From: Chloroflexi bacterium RBG_16_72_14
Lineage (GTDB): Bacteria > Chloroflexota > Limnocylindria > Limnocylindrales > CSP1-4
DNA length: 11,649 bases
Reading direction: 5' to 3'
Assembly: GCA_001797035.1 (NCBI GenBank)
Contig: MGOE01000071.1
Location: forward strand, 70,048-81,696
This document shows positions 6,235 through 11,649 of the stretch, piece after piece. The translations under genes were made by a program, and so were the position numbers. How positions within the stretch are numbered: position 1 is the first letter of the stretch; each line of letters starts with the position of its first letter. The notes beneath the pieces are model-generated. The model made no database searches and was not told the DNA's origin. It saw only the letters and a program-made list of their open reading frames with translations.

Positions 6235-9200
6235 GCCGCCTCTCGGAGCTCGCGGTCGCCAAGCGGAGCGTCACGCTCCTCCTGGCCGCCGCCCTGTTCA
6301 TCGCCGGCATCCTCGCCTGGGGCGACCTGAAGCAGGAGCTGCTGCCGGACATCGAGTTCCCGGTCATCACCGTGATCGCGCCCCTGCCGGGCGCGGGCGC
6401 GGCGGACGTCGCGGAGCAGGTGACCAAGCCGATCGAACGCGCCATCTCCGGCGTGCCCCGCCTGGAGAGCCTCCAGTCCACCTCCGTCAACTCCCTGTCC
6501 CTGATCGTGGCGCAGTTCTCCTTCGGGTCGGACGTGAAGGAGATCCGGGCGGCGATCGAACAGAACATCCAGGGCGCCGGGCTGCCCAGCACGGTCACGC
6601 CGGAGGTCAGCGCGCTCAACATCAACGCCTCCCCGGTGATCATCGCGTCCATCGCCGCCACCTCCGAGGACGGGCTGGCGAGGGCCGCCGAGATCGCCAG
6701 GACCGAGGTCGAGCCCGCCCTCCTCGGCATCGACGGCGTCGGCAGCGTCGACTTGACCGGTGGCGAGGAGCAGCGCGTGCTCATCACCCTCGACCCCGAC
6801 AAGCTCGCCTCGAACGGGATCTCCGTCGCACAGGTCACGGGCGTGCTGGCGGCCAACAACCTGACCTTTCCCTCCGGCCAGGTGACCGCCGAGGGATCGA
6901 GGATCCCGGTGTCCACGATCGGCGCCATCGGCGGAGCCGATGAGATCCGGGAGATGATCGTGGGGGTGGCCGCCACGCCCGCTGGCCCGGGCGCCGGCAC
7001 CGGCGGCCAGCCCCCCGCCTCCGTGGATCCCAATGCCTCGGTCGACCCGGGCGCCACCCCCGCCCCTGTCGCGACCCCGGTGCCGCCGAGGATGGTCACC
7101 ATCGGCGACCTCGGCACGGTCGAGCTCACCGGAGTCGCCACGACGGGATTCGCGCGGACGGACGGCCGGCCGGCGCTGTCCCTGTCGGTGTCCAAGACGT
7201 CCAATGCGAACACCGTGTCCGTGGCCGACGCGGTCACCGCGACGCTCGAGGACCTGAACGCGAGCTTCTCGGACGACGTGAAGATCACCGTCGTCTCCGA
7301 CCTGTCCACGTTCATCAAGGAGTCCCGGGACGGACTGCTCAAGGAAGGCGGTCTGGGCGCGGTGTTCGCGGTCCTGACCATCTTCCTGTTCCTGTTCAGC
7401 CTGCGATCCACCGCCGTGGCCGCGGTCAGCATCCCGCTCTCGATCCTCGCCGCCCTGGTCGTCATGCAGGCGACGGGCGTCACCCTGAACATCATGACCC
7501 TGGGCGGCCTCGCGGTCGCCGTGGGGCGCGTCGTCGACGACGCGATCGTCGTGCTCGAGAACATCTACCGTCACCGCGCCCTGGGCGAGGACAAGCTGAC
7601 GGCCGTGATCAATGGCCCGAAGGAGGTCGCGGGTGCGATCACGTCGGCCACCATCACCACCGTCGGCGTGTTCCTGCCGCTGGGCTTCGTCGGCGGCCTC
7701 GTTTCCCAGTTCTTCCTTCCCTTCGCGCTGACGGTCACGTTTGCGCTGCTCGCCTCGCTCCTGTGCGCGCTGACGGTCGTGCCGGTGCTCGCCTACCTGC
7801 TGGTCGACAAGGTCAAGCTCAACGTGGACGAGGATGGCGAGCCGAAGAACTCACTCTGGATCAGGCTCTACACGCCCACCATCAGGCTCGCGCTGCGCAG
7901 CCGCGCGACCAAGCTGGCCGTCCTCGGCATCGCGACGCTCATGTTCCTCGGCACCGGCGTCCTGGCGCCGCTCCTGCCGACCGCGTTCATCAACGCGGGC
8001 TCCGAGAACCTGCTGTCGGTCACGGTGGCGCCGCCATCGGGCACCAGCAACGACGCGGTCCTCGAGCGCACCCGCCGGGCCGAGGACATCCTCGCGGCCG
8101 ACGAGCACGTCCTGACCATCCAGACGTCCATCCCGGGCGAGGGCGATGCCGGGTTCCAGACGATCGTCGCGGCCATGAGCGGTCTCGCGGCGAACAGCGC
8201 CCGGCTCACCGTCCGCCTCGCCGACGACGTGGACCTCACGACCTACGCCAAGACGCTGTCCGACTCCCTCGCCCCCGTCAAGACCGACGGCTTCGACGTC
8301 GCGGTCTCGCAGCTGGCCGGGTTCAGCTCCAACAACCTGAACGTCATCATCTCCGGCGACAACGCGGCCGAGGTCGCCACGGCGAACGAGGCGGTCCTGG
8401 CGGCCCTGGGCGACAACTCCGACCTGCTCAACCTCAAGTCCGACCTGTCGAAGGGCACGCCCGAGATCCAGGTGACGCCGGACCCCAACAAGGCCATCGG
8501 CGTCGGCCTCACCGCGGCGCAGATCGCGCAGGAGGTCCGGGCGGCGCTCGTCGGCAGCACGGCCACCAGGATCGTGATCGGCGAGCACGGCGAGGCGACC
8601 GACGTGTTCGTCCAGGTCGACCCCGCCTCGGTGGCATCGGTGGCCGACCTCCGGCGCCTGCCGGTGGGCACGGTCGTCAAGGTGCCGCTCGAGGACGTGG
8701 CGACCGTGGAGGAGGTCAACACGCAGGGGTCGATCACCCGGATCGACCAGTCGCCCGCGGCCTCCGTCTCGGCTGAGATCGCGTCCAGCAACACCGGCCG
8801 GGTCAGCACCGACGTCCAGGCGGCGATCGACGCGCTCGAGGCAGGCGGCGAGATCCCCGATGGCGTGACGGTCCAGCTGGCCGGTGTCACGCAGCAGATG
8901 GACGAGGCATTCGGCGGCCTGTACTTCTCGATGGGCGTGGCGATCCTGGTCGTCTATGTCGCGATGGTGCTGACCTTCAACTCCATGATCACCCCGTTCA
9001 TCATCCTGTTCAGCCTCCCGCTCGCGACCATCGGTGCCTTCCCGGCGCTGTACTTCACGGGCCGCCCGCTGGGCGTCAGCGCCCTGATCGGGTTCCTGAT
9101 GCTGATCGGGATCGTGGTCACCAACGCGATCGTGCTGCTCGACCTCGTCGAACGGCTGCGGTCGCAGGGGCACTCCACGACAGAGGCGCTGATCGAGGGT

Positions 9201-9428
9201 GGACGGACCCGCGTGCGGCCGATCCTGATGACCGCGATCGCGACGATCCTCGCCCTGATCCCGCTCGCCGCGGGGTTCAACCAGGGGTCGATCATCGCCG
9301 CCGAGCTGGGGACGGTCGTCATCGGCGGCCTGTTCAGCTCCACGTTCCTGACGCTGCTCGTGGTCCCGGTCGTGTATTCGCTCGTGGACGGGGCGCGACA
9401 CTGGCGGCGCCGGCCGGCGAACGCGTGA
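6231..9428 (+). CDS. RND-family efflux permease (SwrC/AcrB type)
   Basis: Proton-driven drug or surfactant exporter of the HAE-RND type; 1065 residues, twelve expected helices. Helix 1 is near residues 13-30, followed by a large extracytoplasmic porter domain, helices 2-6 at about 373-525, a second porter domain at about 580-890, and helices 8-12 from 895 to 1052. The proton-relay pair D436-D437 sits in GRVVDDAIVVLENIYRH. At the position of AcrB Lys940 there is T964 (GIVVTNAIVLLD), the form seen in Gram-positive SwrC/YerP proteins. Residues about 246-288 are a Pro/Ala/Gly-rich insert with the repeat ASVDP, where AcrB has a short hairpin. AAAGGA at 6219-6224 precedes ATG 6231, which overlaps the marR stop. 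No adaptor or outer-membrane channel gene is adjacent, consistent with a monoderm. The substrate is unknown; control by the adjacent MarR is likely. Confidence 0.93.
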   Translation: MSRLSELAVAKRSVTLLLAAALFIAGILAWGDLKQELLPDIEFPVITVIAPLPGAGAADVAEQVTKPIERAISGVPRLESLQSTSVNSLSLIVAQFSFGSDVKEIRAAIEQNIQGAGLPSTVTPEVSALNINASPVIIASIAATSEDGLARAAEIARTEVEPALLGIDGVGSVDLTGGEEQRVLITLDPDKLASNGISVAQVTGVLAANNLTFPSGQVTAEGSRIPVSTIGAIGGADEIREMIVGVAATPAGPGAGTGGQPPASVDPNASVDPGATPAPVATPVPPRMVTIGDLGTVELTGVATTGFARTDGRPALSLSVSKTSNANTVSVADAVTATLEDLNASFSDDVKITVVSDLSTFIKESRDGLLKEGGLGAVFAVLTIFLFLFSLRSTAVAAVSIPLSILAALVVMQATGVTLNIMTLGGLAVAVGRVVDDAIVVLENIYRHRALGEDKLTAVINGPKEVAGAITSATITTVGVFLPLGFVGGLVSQFFLPFALTVTFALLASLLCALTVVPVLAYLLVDKVKLNVDEDGEPKNSLWIRLYTPTIRLALRSRATKLAVLGIATLMFLGTGVLAPLLPTAFINAGSENLLSVTVAPPSGTSNDAVLERTRRAEDILAADEHVLTIQTSIPGEGDAGFQTIVAAMSGLAANSARLTVRLADDVDLTTYAKTLSDSLAPVKTDGFDVAVSQLAGFSSNNLNVIISGDNAAEVATANEAVLAALGDNSDLLNLKSDLSKGTPEIQVTPDPNKAIGVGLTAAQIAQEVRAALVGSTATRIVIGEHGEATDVFVQVDPASVASVADLRRLPVGTVVKVPLEDVATVEEVNTQGSITRIDQSPAASVSAEIASSNTGRVSTDVQAAIDALEAGGEIPDGVTVQLAGVTQQMDEAFGGLYFSMGVAILVVYVAMVLTFNSMITPFIILFSLPLATIGAFPALYFTGRPLGVSALIGFLMLIGIVVTNAIVLLDLVERLRSQGHSTTEALIEGGRTRVRPILMTAIATILALIPLAAGFNQGSIIAAELGTVVIGGLFSSTFLTLLVVPVVYSLVDGARHWRRRPANA

Positions 9429-9520
9429 GCCACGCCCGTGTACGCCCGACCACGGTGCACCCGGACACCGGGCATGCCCGGACACCCAGCCGGTGCCGGA
9501 CACCGGCCCGCACCCGTGGC
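9429..9520. repeat. Nested palindromes and triple CCGGACACC repeat before osmC
   Basis: The 128-base spacer between the RND gene and osmC contains three copies of CCGGACACC at 9461-9469, 9478-9486 and 9496-9504, spaced 17 and 18 bases. A 14-base perfect palindrome CCGGGCATGCCCGG lies at 9468-9481, and CCGGTG/CACCGG (9490-9495, 9501-9506) forms another dyad. GCCACG directly after the RND stop (9429-9434) pairs with CGTGGC (9515-9520), sharing the same centre as the 14-base palindrome. It could be a regulator array for osmC, an end structure of the RND transcript, or both. No convincing -35/-10 pair is visible. Confidence 0.45.
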
Positions 9521-9556
9521 AACCTTGACCCGAACACCTCAGGAGGACCGGATTCG

Positions 9557-9997
9557 ATGGCTACCACGCGGTTCGCGGAGACCACCTGGAAGGGCGACCT
9601 GACCAGCGGGTCCGGCACGATCGACTACGTCTCATCCGGCTCGTTCACGCGCATGCCCGTGACCTGGGCCTCGCGGACTGGGGACCACAACGGCCGGACC
9701 AGCCCCGAGGAGCTGATCGCGGCGGCCCATGCCTCGTGCTTCTCGATGGCGTTTGCCTCCCGGCTCGCGAAGAACGGCACGCCGGCGGCGAGGTTGGACA
9801 TCAAGGCCGTCGTAACGTTCGACAAGGGCGACGCCGGCTGGAAGATCGCGCGCAGCGAGCTCACCGTCCGGGGCGATGTCCCGGGGATCGACGCCGCGAC
9901 GTTCGCCGAGCTCGCCGAGGACGCGAAGGAGAACTGCCCGGTCTCGCAGGCGCTCAAGGGCAACGTCGAGCTGGCGGTCAGCGCGACGCTCGTCTAG
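9557..9997 (+). CDS. osmC: OsmC-type organic hydroperoxide reductase
   Basis: Cytoplasmic thiol peroxidase reducing organic hydroperoxides through two cysteines. The protein (146 residues, typical length about 140) aligns over its whole length with E. coli OsmC: TSPEELIAAAHASCFSMA carries the peroxidatic cysteine C61, and ENCPVSQAL the second cysteine C127; VPGIDAATF is also shared. ATG 9557 is preceded by AGGAGGA (9541-9547), a strong ribosome site. A longer in-frame GTG start at 9425 would add 44 low-complexity residues not found in the family and is rejected. The gene is in the same direction as marR-RND, 128 bases downstream, so it could be the last gene of that unit or have its own control in the repeat-rich spacer. 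It supports a stress-defence theme for the region. Confidence 0.94.
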   Translation: MATTRFAETTWKGDLTSGSGTIDYVSSGSFTRMPVTWASRTGDHNGRTSPEELIAAAHASCFSMAFASRLAKNGTPAARLDIKAVVTFDKGDAGWKIARSELTVRGDVPGIDAATFAELAEDAKENCPVSQALKGNVELAVSATLV

Positions 9998-10055
9998 GCA
10001 CCCGGCGATCAGGGGGCGCGCATCGGCGGTCAGGGCCGCGGCGTCGAATCCCGTG

Positions 10056-10091
10056 CCGTAGGCGCCGAGTCGGTCGCTGGGCGACCTACGG
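10056..10091. terminator. Hairpin downstream of osmC
   Basis: CCGTAGG (10056-10062) pairs with CCTACGG (10085-10091), and CGCC (10063-10066) with GGCG (10080-10083), leaving one bulged A: an 11-base-pair stem with a 13-base loop, 59 bases after the osmC stop. There is no T-tract. It shares bases with the longer inverted repeat at 10071-10219, so the two are alternative folds. Confidence 0.35.
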
Positions 10092-10219
10092 TCGCACGCT
10101 GCGGTGATCCGGTCGCCGGGCGCCGCGTTCGTTGCGTGGCCGAGCCTCCCCGTGCAAGGAACGCGTCGCTGAGCGGCTGATCCGTCCCACGGTGCGTCCG
10201 TTCGGTCACCCAGCGACCG
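10071..10219. repeat. 149-base imperfect inverted repeat in the convergent spacer
   Basis: The 272-base spacer between osmC and the convergent hydrolase gene is mostly one long dyad. Its outer arms, CGGTCGCTGGGCGACC (10071-10086) and GGTCACCCAGCGACCG (10204-10219), pair at 15 of 16 positions. Pairing resumes inward: ACGG/CCGT and CGCAC/GTGCG near 10088-10098 and 10192-10200, and CGCGTTC/GAACGCG near 10124-10130 and 10158-10164, with G-T pairs adding more. No gene is recognisable in it. It differs in sequence from the element at 1541-1663. It could be a decayed small mobile element, a structured RNA, or a transcription barrier between convergent genes. A further 14-base palindrome CGCGCGGCCGCGCG lies at 10254-10267, just past the hydrolase stop. 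Confidence 0.6.
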
Positions 10220-10269
10220 GCCCGCGCACCCGCCGGGGGTCGCGGGGACCCAGCGCGCGGCCGCGCGGC

Positions 10270-11208
10270 CTACCCGATCGTGAGGATCCGGCGCGGGTTG
10301 TCGATGGTGAGCCGGTCGATCTCCGCCTCCGAGGCGCCGCGCTCGCGGAGCCTGGGCAGGAACGTCGTATGCAGGTACGTGTAGCCGTTCCCCTCGTAGC
10401 GCCGCAGCTGCCCGTTGTGGCACACGTCCTGGCTGAGCAGCACGTGGTCCACGTGGCCGCGATGGAGCAGCTCCAGCAGCAGGTCGACCACCCGGCCCTC
10501 GCCATACCTCTCCTGCGGCTGCGACGACATGCCCAGAAAGTCGAACTCGATCGAGGCGCCGCGCGCGATCAGCGACAGGTAGTGGTCCAGGACCGGATAG
10601 CTGTCCGAGTGGCCGATGACGACCCGCCCCGGATCGATCCCCTCCTCCTCGAGGACCGCGAGCTGGGCGGCGCCCACGTCGGACAGGACGGCGTGGGTCG
10701 AGACCGCGAGGCCGGTCCGGCGCGACGCCCGGGCCACGGCGCGGAACACGCGCTCCTCGGCCGGGGTCAGCCACGGCTTGTCCGTCCCGATCTCGCCCAG
10801 GATCCCGGTCCGGATCCCGGTGCCCCCCACCCCGACGGTCGCCTCGGCGACCAGCTCGTCGGCCAGCGAATCCACCGACCGGCGGTCGATCATCGCCTCC
10901 GCCGGGTAGTACGCGGTGCGGTACCAGCCGCCGCCCATCACGACGTGGAGGCCGCTCCGCTCGGCGATCCGGCGCAGCCAGGCCGGGTCGCGGCCGGTGC
11001 CCGGGAGCGTGAGGTCCGCCAGCGCCGTCCCGCCGGCCTCGCGGAACAGCCGCAGCTCCTCGAGGATGATCTCCTCGTCGCGGGTGAGCTCCCAGTAGTC
11101 CCAGCGGTCCTGGATGTGCCACAGGGTGATCTGGGTGTGCTCATGGGGGAGGGTGAAGCGGAGCTCGGACGGGTCGACCGGTCCGAGGACGGTCATGACG
11201 TGCGGCAT
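10270..11208 (-). CDS. Phosphotriesterase-family metal-dependent hydrolase
   Basis: Amidohydrolase-superfamily TIM barrel with a binuclear metal site; relatives include phosphotriesterases, lactonases and E. coli Php. The metal ligands are visible in order: H22 and H24 in LPHEH, E139 in GEIGTDKPWLTPAEE, H172 in STHAV, H200 in IGHSDS and D261 in LLSQDVC. The bridging ligand is therefore probably the glutamate seen in Php-like proteins rather than the carboxylated lysine of true phosphotriesterase. Length is 312 residues, normal for the family. ATG at 11208-11206 fits the family N-terminus (MTVLGPVDPSELRFTLPHEH follows almost at once) but its ribosome site is weak; a TTG at 11265 would add an unlikely leader. 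It lies about 90 bases downstream of the TetR-type gene in the same direction, which may control it. The substrate cannot be told from sequence; lactone or ester hydrolysis is as likely as organophosphate hydrolysis. Confidence 0.9.
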   Translation of the reverse strand: MPHVMTVLGPVDPSELRFTLPHEHTQITLWHIQDRWDYWELTRDEEIILEELRLFREAGGTALADLTLPGTGRDPAWLRRIAERSGLHVVMGGGWYRTAYYPAEAMIDRRSVDSLADELVAEATVGVGGTGIRTGILGEIGTDKPWLTPAEERVFRAVARASRRTGLAVSTHAVLSDVGAAQLAVLEEEGIDPGRVVIGHSDSYPVLDHYLSLIARGASIEFDFLGMSSQPQERYGEGRVVDLLLELLHRGHVDHVLLSQDVCHNGQLRRYEGNGYTYLHTTFLPRLRERGASEAEIDRLTIDNPRRILTIG

Positions 11209-11298
11209 GCCTGAATCGTAATCCCGCTGCGGGCCTGCGGCGGGGTCGCGGCGCCCGTTGGCCAACCGGCCGGCCGTGGTCGGAGGCGGTCGTCGGCC

Positions 11299-11649
11299 TC
11301 AGGAGGCGCGGTCGCGGGCTACCCCGTTGATGCTCCACGGCTTCGCCGGCACGGCCGGCACCACCGGCGGCTCGGCGGCGGCGACCGAGGCGAGGATGGG
11401 CGCAGCAGCGCCAGCGCCCGGCGCTCGGCATCTTCGCGGCGATAGGCGTCGCCCTGCTCGAGGCGCCACAGGAGCAGCCCGTCCAGGAAGGTGACGTAGG
11501 CGGCGGCCAGGGCCGGCGCGTCGACCCACGTCGGGAGCTCGCCGGTGGCGATCCCCTCGCGGATCAGGAGCTCGCCCGCGGTCGCGATCTGGTCGCGCCG
11601 CCGGGTCAGCGAAGCCCGGATCGCCGGCTCCGCCTCGGCCCGCGACCAT
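11299..11649 (-). CDS. TetR-family regulator, C-terminal part, with apparent frameshift
   Basis: The gene enters from the right edge, so its helix-turn-helix domain is outside the window. The frame read from 11648 downwards gives a typical TetR ligand/dimerisation domain: IRASLTRRRDQIATAGELL, REGIATGELP and APALAAAYVTFLDGLLLWRL, ending ERRALALLRP. As written this frame then continues as an arginine/serine-rich tail to a TAG at 11319-11321, and third-position GC drops sharply. The neighbouring frame over the same bases has almost pure GC third positions and reads ILASVAAAEPPVVPAVPAKP to a TGA at 11299-11301. One extra base in the G run at 11398-11400 would join the two frames smoothly (LLRP then ILASVAAAE). 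I therefore give the frame-restored extent; the uncorrected end is 11319. It is upstream of and codirectional with the phosphotriesterase gene. TetR assignment rests on the C-terminal pattern only. Confidence 0.65.
   Translation of the reverse strand: MVAGRGGAGDPGFADPAARPDRDRGRAPDPRGDRHRRAPDVGRRAGPGRRLRHLPGRAAPVAPRAGRRLSPRRCRAPGAGAAAPILASVAAAEPPVVPAVPAKPWSINGVARDRAS

Noticed and set aside
5793..7574. Long minus-strand open frames opposite the RND gene
   Set aside because: They are Asp/Arg/Gly/His-rich shadows typical of GC-rich DNA and show no domain pattern.
7851..9503. 550-codon minus-strand open frame opposite the RND gene
   Set aside because: Composition is a shadow of the plus-strand codons; the plus strand encodes a clear RND C-terminal half.
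9461..9504. CCGGACACC repeats as a CRISPR array
   Set aside because: Units of 9 bases with 8-9-base gaps are far too short for CRISPR repeats and spacers, and no cas gene is present.
9525..9530. TTGACC as a -35 promoter element for osmC
   Set aside because: It lies only 27 bases before the ATG, so the -10 element would overlap or follow the ribosome-binding site.
11257..11266. GTTGGCCAAC palindrome in the spacer before the hydrolase gene as a TetR operator
   Set aside because: Ten bases with no second copy or longer symmetry is too little to support an operator in DNA this GC-rich.

Overview
The window is GC-rich (very high G+C at third codon positions) and holds nine protein genes, the first and last cut by the window edges. 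The sulfate-activation genes, an RND permease of the SwrC type with no periplasmic adaptor or outer-membrane gene beside it, and a polytopic haem-copper-oxidase-like protein fit a high-GC, probably monoderm bacterium such as a Chloroflexota or Actinomycetota lineage. That placement is inference from gene content and base composition only.

Layout. 1-2939 (+): cysQ (3' part), cysD and cysN, a sulfate-assimilation run. cysQ and cysD overlap by four bases. cysD and cysN are separated by a 123-base inverted-repeat element that fills nearly the whole spacer. 3098-4288 (+): a 12-helix membrane protein resembling haem-copper oxidase subunit I or NnrS proteins. 4331-5617 (-): a YcaQ/AlkZ-type DNA glycosylase, convergent with the membrane protein. 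5618-5745: a divergent regulatory region with a 33-base interrupted palindrome, a repeated half-site and a cluster of alternating inverted repeats. 5746-9428 (+): a MarR-family regulator overlapping (ATGA) a 1065-residue RND efflux permease. 9429-9556: a palindrome- and repeat-rich spacer. 9557-9997 (+): osmC. 9998-10269: a convergent spacer dominated by a roughly 149-base imperfect inverted repeat. 10270-11208 (-): a phosphotriesterase-family metal-dependent hydrolase. 11299-11649 (-): the C-terminal part of a TetR-type regulator with an apparent single-base frameshift.

How the genes work together. CysD and CysN form ATP sulfurylase, which makes adenosine 5'-phosphosulfate, and CysQ removes the 3'-phosphate of the PAP by-product. 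The second plausible unit is the divergent ycaQ / marR-RND locus: a glycosylase family linked to repair of bulky or crosslinking alkylation damage faces an efflux pump and its regulator across a shared, strongly palindromic control region, with the hydroperoxide reductase gene osmC directly downstream. This reads as a chemical-stress defence locus, but the functional link is inferred from position and shared DNA sites. The TetR gene lies upstream of, and in the same direction as, the phosphotriesterase gene and may control it.

I did not find a CRISPR array, tRNA, rRNA or recognisable transposase gene. The most unusual content is non-coding: two long imperfect inverted repeats (1541-1663 and 10071-10219) and the ycaQ/marR control palindrome (5610-5642).
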